Positions 22,301 to 35,748 of a stretch of 64,000 nucleotides of DNA are shown here, piece by piece. The translations under genes and the position numbers were made by a program. Location: NCBI GenBank assembly GCA_013398955.1, contig VWPU01014052.1, positions 1 to 64,000 of the forward strand. The letters run 5' to 3'. Positions within the stretch are counted from its first letter, which is position 1; each line of letters starts with the position of its first letter. Origin of the DNA: Callaeas wilsoni. Lineage: Eukaryota > Chordata > Aves > Passeriformes > Callaeidae. The notes under the pieces were generated by a model. It was given only the letters and a program-made list of their open reading frames with translations. It had not been told where the DNA came from and ran no database searches.

Positions 22301-25300
22301 GGGTATGTTCCTGTCTACTTCACTGCTAAAGCTTTTACCACCTTGGGATCTAAGCACAGTCCACTGGAAACTGGATTAAAACAGCCGACTTCTCATGTAG
22401 GCTTTTTAACACCTATCAGACAGAAGCTGACCCACGTAGGATTTTGGTCTGATGCTGAGGAAATAAAAGGCCCTTTCCCATCACTGGTCCATTGCCACAC
22501 TTTGTGGGTGGTTTCTGACAAAATCAAACCCAACCAAAGCATTTCCCCTGGTGTTTGAGGTCTTCTGAGAGGCTGAAGATAGATGATCTGCCACATGAAG
22601 ACCAGCTTGCTGCAGGTGTAGCTTTTATTTGTTTGGTGAATGTGATTTTTCATTTGCGTATCTGAAGAAATTTGGTGTTAGGCTGCACAGACTGCTTGCC
22701 TGAAGGTTTTTGCTCTCTGCTTCCCGCACCCTGCAATGCCCAGATGATTTGAGCCCCACTCAGCTGCCAGGATGTGCAGATAGGTGTGTGCCAGATCAGC
22801 ACAGCAACCTGGGCTCGGCTCCTGCGCTGTCCCATGCTTGCCTTTGTTTAATCTGGCACTTCCTAGCTCACCTCAGACATCGCCGTATGCCTCAGGTTGG
22901 TGTGGCTCTGCAAGGCTGCACCGCACAGAGTGGTGGCTTCCCCCTCTTTCCAGTAAGTGTTATGGGAGGGGGAATTAAAACAGCCGTTCACAACATTTTT
23001 AAGAACTTTTGAGAGCCTCTGTGCTTCCTGTGGTCTTCAGGACAGGTTGATGCTGCATATGAAGGCTAAAGTTTGTCTGCCTGTCAGGAGGCAAAGGGGC
23101 TGGGCTGGTGCCATACGGCATGAATTTCGGATCGCTTTGGTTAGGAAAAGCAGCTGTGGTTATCTTGGTGATGAATATAAACCCGTTTGGTTGTTAACTA
23201 GCAAGATTTACTATTCTGTATTTTTGAACTTCAGTTCTGAAAAAGGCACAATTTGGAGCTTGTGATCTTTTCCTCCCAAAAGAACAAAGTGTTTTTTAGT
23301 GGTGGTCTTGATCCAAGGTGCAAATTGTTTTTCAGCAGCAAGTGAAGTAGCTTCCTAGACGAAAAAGGTTCTAGGTAAGACTGTCACCTCTGCGTCCTGC
23401 AGTTGCCGTGTGTTTAATGAATGTCTTGTGAGGGCTAAAAAAATTCATTAAAAGCAGTTTGTTTACCTAAAGAGAACCTATGTGAAAATGCCATGTCTGA
23501 AGGAATTCAAAGCCATCTAATGATTTTGTAGGGAGGAAGAAAAGCCTTTTCATTTTTGTTGTTGTTTTAAATCGTAAGCATGATTCCCTTTCACCCCTGG
23601 CTTTTCTAGCTGTGCTCCCATTTGTGTGTGTGCACTTGTATGGTTATCAGCCCATGTGTGGTTCCAGGTCCCTCGGGGCAGCAGCCTTTCCTTGCCTAAT
23701 GGCTCTGAAAGGGCTCCGCAGAGCCAGAAAGATCCCCAGGATTTACAGTTACCACCCTGTTTTTAATACGTGCCTCTCATGGGCCCCTCTGCCGAGGCAG
23801 TACTGTGCCAGAGAGGACTACTCTGCTGGTTTGGAGCAGCTGCTGTACCTCGGGGGTGGCCCTGCTGCCAGTGGCTGTGGGGGAGGATGCTGCCAGGCTG
23901 GGCGGAGCAGCTTTAGTCGGGATACTGCCAACTTTCCGTCTCCTCTGCTGGGATCTCCCCACTTCTGCTAGGAGCAACCAAAATAAAAGGAGCTGTAGTT
24001 CCCAGCATGCTGTTGCAAACACAAATAGGGGCACAGACAGGGCCAGCTCACTCCTGTATGTAGTGTTCCATTGTGGTGCTGTATGAAATATCCACTCCCA
24101 TTACCAGTTCCACAGGCACTTCCTTCCCCTGCTGGCTGCCTCCTGGCTAACCCTCTCATACAGGTATTTTGGCAGTCATAGGTTCAGCAAGGTTAGGGGA
24201 GCACTCACTAAGGCTGAGGGTCTGTCTGTCTCTTGGTGCAGGTGGGGTTGAGTCGTAAGTAGGAGATGATGAGATGACCAGCCTTTAGGAAGTGAGGAGA
24301 GAGGCATCTTGGGCTGGCACACTTCCCATGCAGTTCCTTGTGAGGCCAGGTTTCTTCTTCAAAGCCAAGAAAATATTTCTCACTGCTCTTACTGCTCACA
24401 GTGGTGAACTTGAGTCCTTCCCTGTTTAAAACATCCATTAATGTTAAAATTGGCCAAATCAGTGCCAGAATGTTTGTGATGGCAAAATGAGAATTGGTGT
24501 CTGCTATCTCCTTCCTTTTCATGGGCAAAGGTGCCCCACCCTGAGCTGCCAGGACAGCCTGGCCCCAGTGTGGGAAACACATCAGTGCTGCTATGCTGGA
24601 GATAAGGTGGATTCTTAGGATATGAGTGCTGTGTCCACCAGGGCTTCTGCAGCCATCTGGGGGATCCAGTGGTGGGGACTTCCCATCTTCCTCAGGACTG
24701 CCATTATCCTGTGAGGAGATGTTCGAGTCAGGAACTAGAGAGCCATAAAGGGAAGATTGTAAATGCATGCGATATTTCAATCTGATAGCAGGTCTGTGTT
24801 TAAATACCTTTTGGCTGCAAGAACTTGTCTTTCATACCTCATGCTGTCATTTAAAGAAATAAATAGCAAGAGATGGGACTGAATTGTTTTTTAAGTATCT
24901 TAAAGCTAGCCAAGATATAGATGTTTCCAAGACCTCTGGCAAAAAGAAATGAAATTGTTTTAATCTACTATATTAAGAGGATCAGAGGCAACCTGTCTTT
25001 AGGAACCTTCTGCCTCTTCTTCCTCAGCCACCTGGGGAAAGCAAGCCTCTTTCTTTAGGAATAAATAGTTCTTTACAGTGCTGGGACACAGTTGTCCGGC
25101 CTTCCCATCTTTGCTGCCTCCAGTCAGTACTCTACTGAGGGAGTTGCATTTATTCTTTTCAGCCTGAGAGTTCATTTCAAATTAGTGCTGTGTTTCCACA
25201 TAGAGTCAACTCAGATCCTTTGTTGTTATCTCTAATATGTGAAGCAATTAAGATTGTTCAGTATTTTGCAAGATGAGCAAAATCCAAAGATATTCCTCTC

Positions 25301-28300
25301 TCTCCCAGCCCTTTCCACATTGTGCAAGAGCTTTCGCTCAGAGGCTGCATGTTTCGGGAGCTTTTCTGACTTCCTTGCATGTTGGGCCAGCAAAATTTTA
25401 ATGCTAAAGGTTGCGAGGCAACTGCCTGTGTGCTCCTGAAAGCATTGCCAGGTATGGGGTGATCCTACCAGGCTGTTTGAAGATCATCTCCCCGGGTGTG
25501 ATTTACAGCTGTCCTCCCTCAGGCGGGAGGTACCAGGGACAATCAAAGCCATGTGACCCAAAGGCTCTGTTTATTGCAGAGTGCGGGCAGGTAACTCAAA
25601 AACCTGAATGTTTCCTTTGCAAGATCTTAAAAATTTCATTCTGTTGTAGGCAGTTAAGTGTATTCAGAACAAACAAACAACAGACTGGGCATTTTCTGCA
25701 TTGCTTTCCTGTAGGAAATATTAGAGGGTTGCAGTTATCATGGGATCATTGTTCTTGTCAGGATACTTTTCAGCTGCTTCTCCATACCAGGATGAAGATG
25801 TATTGATAAGTACATTGGTGCATAATATGCTAGGTGAACTAATTCCTGCTCAACAGAAATAATTTCAGCATTCATTTTAATGGAATGGTCTTGAGAACAG
25901 TTTTGTAATCCTTTGCTTATTTTAGGTACTTCTCAGTGGTTAGGTTTATTTACCCTCCAGTAGCCTCTCTCTTTTCTTTGTCTCCAGTGATTATTTTTGT
26001 GGGGGTCATTTCATTAGCCTAGTGTGTGTGGTGGTCATAGTTTGCTACCCAACAGCAGTTACTTGGATTCTAAGCAGGAAAAAGGGAAAATTAATTTGTA
26101 ATTTCATACTTGTCATTTTTATTTTATCTAAATACGGGTGCAGGATTATACCAGAGAAGTCTTATATGTAGCTAATATTCCATATATTTTTGGTTTAATG
26201 CAGGATGTTCTTCTGTGTCTTCTGACTCAGAAAGGAGGGAATGAAAGTTGAGTTAATGTCATAATGTGACATCAGTTTTGGACTACATTTCTGTTTTTTC
26301 ATAGAACAGTGAAAAGTTCTTAAGGAACAGTGTGAACAACTTTCCCAGACAATAAAAGTATATACTGAGATTGTTTTTTTTTTCATTTACCACATTTAGG
26401 CATCATTTTACAAACTCTTGCTTTAGCATGATAATTGCTCCTTCCGAGTCAGTGTGACTGGGCACGAGGAGTGGGTTTGGGCTGTGCTTAAGCAAGTTCT
26501 GTCCAGGATGTTAAACACCTTCCCAAAAACATCCTCTTCTTGAGACAGGAAGGGGCAGGATGAGAGGACATCACTGGGACATGGGGCGGTTTTGCAACCG
26601 AGCCAGACACGTCTGCACGTGGCCAAATGCTTGTGTTAAGGCAACACAAAAGCTGGCTCATGTGGTGTCAGAAGGCTCTGCCGCCTGCCACTCTGTGTTG
26701 GGAGCCTCTGGGCTCAAAAAGAATGTCACTTGGGAGTCGGACTTCTATTATTATAGTTTTCAGTCTGGCTTGGCGGGCTGCTGAAAAGTGGCTCAGACCT
26801 TCAGTGAGTTACGACGAGCCGACTGAAATTAATATCATATTTTACATTGTTTTAGAGAGTGACCTTTCCTCACTTGGGAAACATAAAGGAGCTCATCTTA
26901 TTTCCCCAGCACTTCTTTCTGAGTCTGTGTTAATTTCCCCTTGGTTGGGCTGAATTTATAATGCTGGAAACAAAGACAAATGGATTTAAAAGAGCTTGTT
27001 CGTGAACTTTAAAAGTTCCCTTGAATAGACTGGGCACTTCTAAACGTCTCCTTATTTACAGATGGTTTCTGTTTTCCTTTTTTTTTCCTCTTTTCCTTTT
27101 TGGAATTCCTGACTCAAATGAAGGAGATTTCCAGTATTACTCTGCTAGAAAATGCTGAAAATTTATCTGTGCTTTCCACAATACTTTAACAAAAAGAATC
27201 ACAAAAAACCACCCCTATGTCAAAGCTGTATTTCTTTCCTATTGCATTGTTAATCTAATTACTTAAGTGTAATCTTGAAACACCTGATGATCAGATAGAA
27301 TACACAAACTCACTTTGTTGAATTTTTTTAATTGCATTGCGTTTCTCAATCACTGGCACCTGAATAAGGACTAAAGGGCAGACACCAGAGCAGTCACCTT
27401 CCAGCTTCCTTTGTGTGAAGGATGGGTGTCAGCTGTAACCTTGTACACTGAACCTTCTGCTCTAGGGACTTGTTATGATAGATTTGCAAGGTGCTCTTTA
27501 TTTTCTAGGGGTTTTTTTAGAAATTGCAAGTAGGGAAGTAGAATTGAGTCTAAGATCTGGTATATTTTATTGGAGTTATTACCTGTGGATTTAAATGTGT
27601 TAAACAGTGATGAAGGAGATTCTTTTGTTCACCACTCAGTTGCCTCTCTCAGAGACTTTTAATCAAAAGTTTTAGGGAGCAAGTTAGTAGATTTTTCTTA
27701 ACAAAAGCACATTATATCCATCACATGTAACCTGGTATTTTTTCTTGTCAGCAGTGTTTCTCAGTTAGAGTTTGTGATGGATTGAATAATTGCATTTTTT
27801 TTCTCTAACAAGATTGACACAGTGGAGATGACAACTTGGACTTTTTTTCCCAGAGCAGTCCAAGCCTTTGGACCCAAATCATCTTTATATGGATGTACTT
27901 TCTGGGAATCAAAGTCAGGGTGCTGTGAGGCTTTCAGGATCCCTGACATCTGCTGGAGACCTCAGCTGTCTTTCTAATGTGTGTGCCCCATGCAGTGTGT
28001 TGTACCCATATTTACAGGTTTGTAAGCACCATGAGTCCCAACTCTGATGGACAGAAAGGTGAGCTCTTGACTGGTTCATACAAGCCAGCTTTAGCTGTGG
28101 TCTTCAAGGGAAGTGTTCCATGAGGAGTTGAGATCTCCATGTAGCTGGTCTAGCAGCCTTTTGAACACAGTCAACCTTTGCCTTTATTAGCAGATTAGTA
28201 GTTACCTCTTTATGGTACCTTTCATGTTGTATTTTGTAATTCACTTTTGGTAGGAGGACCTGTTAAGCATGGCCCAGCTCTGTTGTTGTCTCTCTGTAGC

Positions 28301-29972
28301 AATTGCATCTAGCTGGGGAGGACAGCCCCAACCTGGACCATGTGCTCTGACACATTCCTTCTAGCTCCAGGGTCTTCTCCAGGTACTTTGAGTGACTGGA
28401 TTTGTTACTATTTTACCTTTTTCTGGCGTTCTCAAAATTTCCTGGCTTCCAGGGCTTTTATTTTTCCCCATCTTTCAGTAATTCATGTTAGAGGTAAGAG
28501 AGCAGTGGTTGTTGTAGACTGTGGACCCAGGCTGCTAGTCTCAAAAGAATCCCATTCATCAAAGAAAACAAAAGCTATGCTTCCCTTGCAGGACAGCAAA
28601 ATGGCTGAGCTGAGCAGTTCTGCTCATTAGGTCTGTGACTTGCTTCATCTCCCTCCTGAACAATTATTTGCAGAGAGAAAAACTCCCATTGCATATTTTC
28701 GTTCACATCAACCAAGCTTGAGGACTTGGTCTAGAAAGATTAAACTCATGTTCTGTGTTTACTGCCAAGATGCTGCAATCCACTGGAGATAAAATTAATT
28801 CCTTTTTGCTGAGTGAGAATCCAAAGCTATTTATTAATAAGGAAAAGAAAGTGCCAGATCTTTCTCCTCGTCTCGTATGTGTGGGCATGTGAAGGGTACT
28901 CATCTTGCTTTTGACCCTCTTTTCCTCCTTTCCAAGGGACATTTTGTACAAATCAGCATTAGAATCATCAAGTTTCTGAAACCAGGTGTGACAGAATAGG
29001 CTTTAGTTTAAATGCCTTTTAATTTAAAGTCATTCATGCTTTCCAGTTTTCAATTTGAACAGTAATGAGGAGATTTTCAGGTATACCAGAAGAGTTAGTC
29101 TCTCAACTCCTGTTGGCTTTTACTGGTGGGATATTAAGAGAAAGCTGTGCTGTTGTCCTTGAAAGATCTCTTTGTGAATGTCTAGCATTTTGTGATGAGT
29201 TGGTGTTTCTCTCCAGGAGTCTTTGAAGCTAGTCTTTTCCTGGATCCTTCTTACCAGAATTACCAAGCAAAGCTTTATATTCAAATATTTAAAAGATTAT
29301 AATTGCTTTAATTAAAAAAAAACATGCACGTACCTGCATTTGATTTATATTACAAATACCTGTATTATCAGGTTGTATTTGCCAGAGTAAATACCTGAAA
29401 GGTTTTAAGAACCTCATTACATTGAAGCTCGTGGACTGAGCTGGCCTGTTTCGCAGGTTTCACAAGGTTTTGTCCTATCTCCCTATATGTGTGCATGTTT
29501 ATATGAGTGTATATATGTCCTTGTGTTTACCCTTCTAAAAAGCTAGCAGCCTGAAGAGCTGTAGTCCTCTGTGGTGGGGATAAATACTCATTGCCTTGTT
29601 TTCTGGAACTCCTGCAAACACTGGTGAAATTGCCTTGAATTGCAGGAAAAGGTTTGGTCTGCTCCTATGGATGCAATCTCAGTCTCTTCCGTGCAAACTA
29701 AAGCAAAGTGGAAAACTTCACTACAAATGAGAGCCAGGCTTGGAGTCACCATCCCTTTCTGCCCAGGCATGTGTGTTCCCCCTGGGAGCGGCACACGCTG
29801 TCACCTGAGAATCGCTGGCATGACTAAGTGGTGTGCAGGTGATCTTCTGCTACTTTGAGATTTAATTTTATTTTTTTCCCCTGTTATGGGGTTATATTGG
29901 TTTCTTACACTCCCACTTAAAAATGCACGTTGGGAGAAAACCCTAGGTAGGTGACAGCATTTTCTAACCTGC
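16334..29972. other. Long intron stretch, no gene seen
   Basis: Unique AT-rich DNA with short homopolymers (A16 at 19832-19847; T- and C-rich patches near 20350 and 27070). FOXO consensus TTGTTTAC occurs at 16340-16347 and 23459-23466. A GC-rich patch lies at about 23660-23950. The longest open frame is 190 codons on the minus strand (24208-24780), with no family recognised. No CR1 or other interspersed element could be identified by eye. Confidence 0.6.
19832..19847. repeat. A16 homopolymer
   Basis: Sixteen consecutive A on the + strand following GGTTAACC. No adjacent retrocopy recognised. Confidence 0.9.
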
Positions 29973-30024
29973 TCTGTAAGGGATTTTACGCACACTATTC
30001 TGTAAGGGTTTTAATGCACGCTAT
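29973..30024. repeat. 26-bp tandem duplication (two units)
   Basis: Units 29973-29998 and 29999-30024 are directly adjacent and match at 22 of 26 positions without gaps. Both start TCTGTAAGGG, share GCAC and end CTAT. Four differences suggest an old duplication. Confidence 0.85.
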
Positions 30025-33000
30025 TGAACAATATATTGTATCACATATACACTTTAGCGTTTATTTGTACAGCCGTATGTAATGGTTCATCAAAATGCAT
30101 CATGTTGGGAGGAGTTTCTGCTTGTGTTGCCACGTAAGTTGGGGACCAGTGTGAGCCAAACTTGTTTCAGGAGCTGAGGTCAAGGCAGGCACTCTTGAAC
30201 GAAGCCTAACTTCAGGAAATCTCAGGAATTCAGAAGTTAAATTTCACTGAGAAGTAAATAAAGTAAATTTAATAAAGGGCAAACACTTTTTTCCCCAGAA
30301 CAGTACAACAGTCCCGCTGTATGTGCTTTAAATGTGAAAATTGCAGGGGAGGCTCTAAATAGCAGGGGTGACAGATAAAGCAGGCAGGAGAGTAAAGGGA
30401 ATGGGAAGGTGGGAGCCTCTTTTTCCTCACCTTTCTCCAAGGAATGGCACGGTAGTGGAGGGTCACACTGGATATGTGATGGGGGTCAGAAGATACATGT
30501 GTAAAATCTGGAAAGAGCCTTCAGCTTTGAGTGCAAAAAAGCCATCTTTGTTTCAAAGTGGTCTTGGGAAGAAGCAGAGCAAACAACACTATCATAATGC
30601 GTCTTCTCTTCCTTGGCGTGCAGTTGTCACGAGAGATTTGTAACTCTTTTCTTGGTTCATTGTTCCCCAGCTAGTGTGTATTCTCCATTCAGTAGTGCCA
30701 GAATTAAGATGAAGCCTGCCCGTTTCAATAAGGCGGCTTTGTTGTCCAAATGGCAGCACTTGTATAGAAATTGGATTGACTCCAGCAGAGCTTGCACGAT
30801 ACACTGCAAAACTGTTGTCATATGATCCTTTTTATTACTAAGAAAAAGCCTGTTCTCAAAAAAATGGACTAGACCTCCTTTTTTTCTGTTTTGTTAGGAA
30901 GGGGAAAAAAATCACCATAAAATTCTTTCTATTAATAATAAAATGCAAATTTGAAAACTATGCCTAATGTTTGAGTGAAATAAAGAGATTGGATTAAGTA
31001 AAGTGGCATTAATGTAGAAATATGATAAAGCCCCATCTACTTCATTTTATGTATCGGGAGCTGTGATTAATCTACTCACAGGTCTAAGTAAGCATGTACT
31101 GTTCAACCTTAGCAAGAAGGGATGGGAGGTGATGGCACAACGGGGAAGGAAGAGATGATGGAGTGGTACAAAGTACAGCTGCAGTTTCCAAAGAGTACTG
31201 TTCTCTCACCTACCTTTGGCATTTCCTCAAGATGTGGGAGAAAGGCAGCTCACTCTAAACAAGCTGTTTGAAAGGGCAAGCATCTCTTGGTACTCTGTGT
31301 TCGTGTAGCACCCAGCACGGTGAGTCTCTCATCCAGGCCAGCCGCAAGGGAGGATGCATCCTTATGAGAAAGACATTAACTGTTAATTTCTTCTAGTGCT
31401 AATAATGGAAATTGCTGTTCCTACTCAAAGTATTTTATTCTCTAAGAATTTTTTTTATCCATTCTGGAATGAAGCATCTGTAAAGAGAGCGCTTCTTATC
31501 AACTAGGGTCCAAGTGTTGGATTTGAAAAGAGACTTTTCCTCCCTTTATTCTTGGTTTTCTCCCAGTCGACCAGCAGAAAATAGGTGAACACATTTTGTT
31601 ATGATTATTAATACTATTTGTTAACCATGAAATTTTACTAAAAAATTGTTTTAACAGTAGGGTAATGTGAGGAGGAATTGCCTTACATCTAGATAAGTTT
31701 TATAAAGCACCTTTTAAAAAATTTTAAATTTATTAATGCATTTTTGTTGTGATAAGAAGCCTCATTTTGCAATGCTTTGTGATTTATGAATTGTTTCTTC
31801 TTTAGCTTGTCTTTTGCAGCAATGTGATATTTGTATAGATTTTGATAGTTACAAAATGTAATTGAGTTCTTAGCACATATAGAATAGAATTAATAGATTT
31901 TAAAGCTGGAGGGACCCATTTATGCTCATGGTCTGATGTCTTTGTGACATACAGGACACTGAATTTCATCTAATAATTCCTCCATAAAGGATGTGAATTC
32001 TAGCTGAGCTTGAGGTTACTTTTAAGGTATCCAGTTCTGATTTAAAGACTTAAGATGATAAAGCTTTTAGAATTCCTTTTCCCAGTTGTTCATTAGCTTC
32101 ACTTTTTTTTTCTTTTGTTATAAGAAGTTTGATACTTCTTTTCCTCTCTGAATCTGTCAAGCCACTGTTAGGGTTGTTTTGTGTTCCATTTTTGTGTGCT
32201 AACATCAGCTGATGTCTGATATCAGAGACCTTTGCACAGGGAAGGTACAAATGACCAGGTGTTCTCTTAGATAACCTGAATCCTTGGACTACTCCTGCTC
32301 TTCCTGAAAGTTGTATCTTTTAGGGCTTTACTCCCATAGTCCTTTACTTTTCTTAATAAAATTTATGTAAGTATTGCTACTTCAATACATCCTGAAATGT
32401 GCTTGCAAACACACTTCATAGTATTTGAGTCCCTTCACTTGCTGAACAGCATCTAACTGGAGTCTCCATTAAAGTTCACTTCTATGAGAAGCTTTCTTCT
32501 ACTAATAAATTTTTTAGTCAATATCAGGGTTTGTGGGGGTCTCGATTTTTTTTTCCCTTCTTTTAATTGAATTTAATTTGTGGATTTTTGTTTGTTTAAC
32601 ATTGTAATTGAGTATATTTCTGATGCCAGAGTTCCAAAATCCCCGCTTCCCTCTCTAGACCTCTTTGTAGGGAAAGATAGCTTTCTTTACCTACCCAAAT
32701 AGGTTAAGTGTTTTGTTTTAAGTAGAAATAATGTGGGTCTTCCATTCTGTATTCTTGATCCGTTTCCCTGTTTTGGTCTGCATGTGATGAAGAATTTGGG
32801 CTTTTGTAGATGCAGGAGCTGCAGTGCTTCTGAAGGCACTGGAGCTCCAGTCTCTGTTTTCTGCTGCTTTTTGTTTGCCTGTTAGCTTGCACAGCAATTT
32901 GCAGGGAGAAGCAGCGCTGAAGCTGCTACTTCTTGAAGGGAAGAAGGGAAACGGTGAGTTCCAGCATCACAGAGCCACTTGCAGGAGGCTAAAAGCCCTT

Positions 33001-35199
33001 TTACCACAGAGGTCAGCAGCATTTTGGGAACCTTTTCTGCCTGCATGAGGGTGTAAAAAAAGGTAGTATAATGTGATTTTTTTTTTTTTCAGACATTGAA
33101 AGGGGAGCTGCTATTTGTGTTGTATGTGGCTTCTGTTTCTTGAAGGTTAGCCATGGAGAGGGAGGTGCTCGTATCCACAGACGGCTACAGCACTGTCTCC
33201 ACGCAGGGAAGGGCACAGGCGTCTTCTCTCAATGGCAGGCTGCTGGAAGCTCCATGACAATTTTGGTTTGCTTCTGTGTAAATCCAAATCCACAGCTTTC
33301 CAAGTACGTGGCACAGGGGAGGTTACTACGGGTCACTTAGCAGTTTCCAAGTTTGGTGAAGCTGCTGTGTAGTGCTTATTAAGGGGATGGGAATATAACA
33401 GGTAAGCCAAGTAAATGGATTAGCTGTAAGCGGTCCTATTGTTGGCACCGCCTGGAGATAGGTTGTGAACCAGGCAGGCATGTCTTGCAAGCGATATTCT
33501 TTCATCCCCCGATTACAGAAGAGCAGCATAAATAGAGTGGCCTACATTGAAATGATTCCTGGAGGAAAGAGGCATTTAAAGTCAAGGATGGTTACGGGTA
33601 CTCGGAGCAAACTGTTCAAACAGAATACCATTTCCAAGAAGGAGGGGAGGGGAGAGGGGAAGGAGCATTAAGCCAAGTGTCTCTCTGTCCTTCTCTGTCT
33701 GAATGCCTGAAATGTTAGGGACAAATGATTCCTTCGAGGCATGCAGCACTGCTGTCGTCTTTAGAACCTTCATGGAGCAGCTTTTACCTTTATTTTTAGT
33801 GGTTGACTACTGTTGGCTTGAGGGGGAGTTAAAAGAGGAAGGTCGCTAAAGACGATGCCTTTGTGTTTTATCAACAAAAATAGTTGGGGGGGGTAGAAGC
33901 ATTGTTCACTTCCAATGGTGCATATCGACATGTTTAGAGAAAGCACTTGCTCCAGCACAGGGATTGCTAATAAAAGTCATGGTTTGTGCTTTTGTGCCTG
34001 AAGTCCCTGTCCAAGAAGGGTATTTGACTTTTGAGTCTGCTTACCCCAAGCACAAGAGAACATGGCTTGCCCATGCCACCTGGACAGGCAGGATGCCCAC
34101 CCACGCTGTGCAGTGGCAGCTGGGGGGTGCACGGAATGGGAATGCTGGCTGGCGTTTGTCCCCAGGCAGAGCCCCGGCTCTGGAGGGTGAGCTCTCGTTT
34201 CCCCTGCTCTGTGGCTTCCTTTTCAGCAGAGGAGATAGCACTGATTAGTTCTCACTGAGGCATGGTATTCTTGGTGGTGTGTTTTCGGTGTCTCCCCCCA
34301 CCATCCTGGCGAGGTTTACAGCATAGCAAGTGCTTGACAACATGGTTTGTTGGGATCAAAGGAGTTCAGGAGGCTTAAGGTTGTATATTTATGTGGTTTT
34401 TTTATTACCTGCTATTGTCACTCATCTAAGATTATTCAAACTGAAAAGCTCAGGCAAAATAGTTGCCTCCACAGTTTTCCGTACTGTGCCTGCTGCACTC
34501 CAGGCTTCTTTCAGGGTGAAGCAGTGTTACCTGAGGCTGCCTCCCACCATCAGCTCCTCCAGGTGTTACTGCAATGGCTGTGTGTGTCCAAGCTGCTCTC
34601 TGCAGGCAAGGAGAGCTCACAACACATCTCACACCAGCTAGGTTGAATAATTCTCTTGAGGAAACTCACTCTACTCCCCTATCTTTCCATTATAGCACTT
34701 AGGTACCACAGGTATCTAAATTTGGTCTTTTTAGGTCAGAAAAAGACACTTTCCCAATCCTAGCATCAGTCTAGGCTTTTTACCTGGGTATAAACAAGCT
34801 TTTTCACATGGTCTGAAGGGGACTTCAGATACAGAAGAGGTTCTGGGCAGTTCCTGTCCCACCCTTGTTCTCACCAACCTCATTCTGTCCTTTTTTCTCT
34901 TTTTTCTTTCTATTTTATTAAGCTAGTTGAATTTTGATCTGATAGCAAGTCTTTGATGAAGAGAGAAGGACATTTTCTATTGTGTGCATTAAAGTCACCT
35001 GTAAGGTAAATGTCTTACATGCAGACTACATTGTCTAAAGTGTCCTGCTGTTTCTGCCAGGTGGAGTTGCAGGAATTAACACAGTTTTATCACTTAGAAA
35101 CAATCTTTCGCTATCTGCAGGCAAAAAAAAAAAATACACTGGGAGACAGAATGAAAAGTCAGGTGGTTTGTATCTGGACACTAAGGCTGTTGATAGAAC
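30025..35199. other. Intron stretch, no gene seen
   Basis: AT-rich, especially 31600-31900 and 32340-32620. Contains a T13-CAG acceptor-like tract (33077-33092), a purine-rich G tract at about 33641-33664, a G8 run near 33885, and an A12 run at 35123-35134 just upstream of the CR1. No open frame over about 105 codons and no recognisable gene. Confidence 0.65.
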
Positions 35200-35748
35200 A
35201 TTCTTCCTCTGTACTTGGCACTGGTGAGGCCACACCTCGAGTCCTGTGTTTGGTTCTGGGCCCCTCACTACAGGAAGGACATTGAGGTGCTGGAGCGAGT
35301 CCAGGGAAGGGCAATGAAGCTGGTGAAGGGTCTGGAGCACGAGTCCTGTGAACAGCAGCTGAGGGATCTGGGGTTGGTTAGCCTGAAGAAAAGGGGGCTC
35401 AGGGGTGACCTTGTTGCTCTCTACAACTCCCTGAAGGAAGATGGTAGCCAGGTGATGTCATTCTCTTCTCCCAGGCAACCAGCGATAGGATGAGAGGAAG
35501 TGGCCTCACGCTGTGCCAGGGGAGGTTTAGTTTGGACACTGGGAGGAATTTCTTCACAGACATGGTGATAAGATATTGAAATGAGCTGCCCAAGGAGGTG
35601 ATGGAGTCACCAGCCCTGGAGGTGCTTAAGGAAAGACTGGATGTGGCACTTAGTGCCATGGCCTAGTTGACAAGATAGTGTTAGGTCATAGGTTGGACTT
35701 GATGATCTCAAAGGTCTTTTCCAACCTAGTAGATTCTGTGATTCTGTG
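35200..35748 (+). mobile_element. CR1 LINE retrotransposon, 5'-truncated, sense to the host gene
   Basis: CR1 is the dominant non-LTR retrotransposon of birds; its ORF2 encodes endonuclease and reverse transcriptase. Only the 3' ~550 bp are present. The start is diagnostic (TTGGCACTGGTGAGGCCACA), as is the 3' end (GGTTGGACTTGATGATCTC, then TTTTCCAACCT) and the tail of two ATTCTGTG units ending at 35748. 5' truncation is normal for CR1. The left boundary is approximate because similarity fades upstream of about 35206. Confidence 0.95.
35215..35666 (+). pseudogene. CR1 ORF2 C-terminal remnant (inactivated)
   Basis: The first frame, 35215-35493, encodes the CR1 ORF2 C-terminal region, recognisable by [34 protein letters not shown] and [14 protein letters not shown] frameshift just before 35490 moves the homologous reading into another phase. 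There it continues with DRMRGSGL and NFFTDM, meets an in-frame TGA at 35577-35579, and carries on as ELPKEV to the natural TAG at 35664-35666. At least two disabling lesions plus the lost 5' part show it is dead. It encodes only the tail behind the reverse transcriptase, with no catalytic motifs. Confidence 0.9.

Noticed and set aside
7225..24656. 17-base identity (AGGGCTTCTGCAGCCAT) between 7225-7241 and 24640-24656
   Set aside because: Similarity does not extend into the flanks, and one 17-mer match in 64 kb searched on both strands is close to chance.
24208..24780. 190-codon minus-strand open frame that reads rather protein-like
   Set aside because: No recognised family, no splice or start context, and a single frame of this length is near chance expectation for 64 kb.
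33077..33150. T13-CAG followed 55 bases later by AAG|GTTAGC, resembling a short exon
   Set aside because: Sense pseudo-exons of this quality are frequent in long introns. It encodes no FOXO sequence and would interrupt the forkhead domain.
35399..35659. 86-codon minus-strand frame
   Set aside because: Antisense shadow of the CR1 ORF2 remnant.
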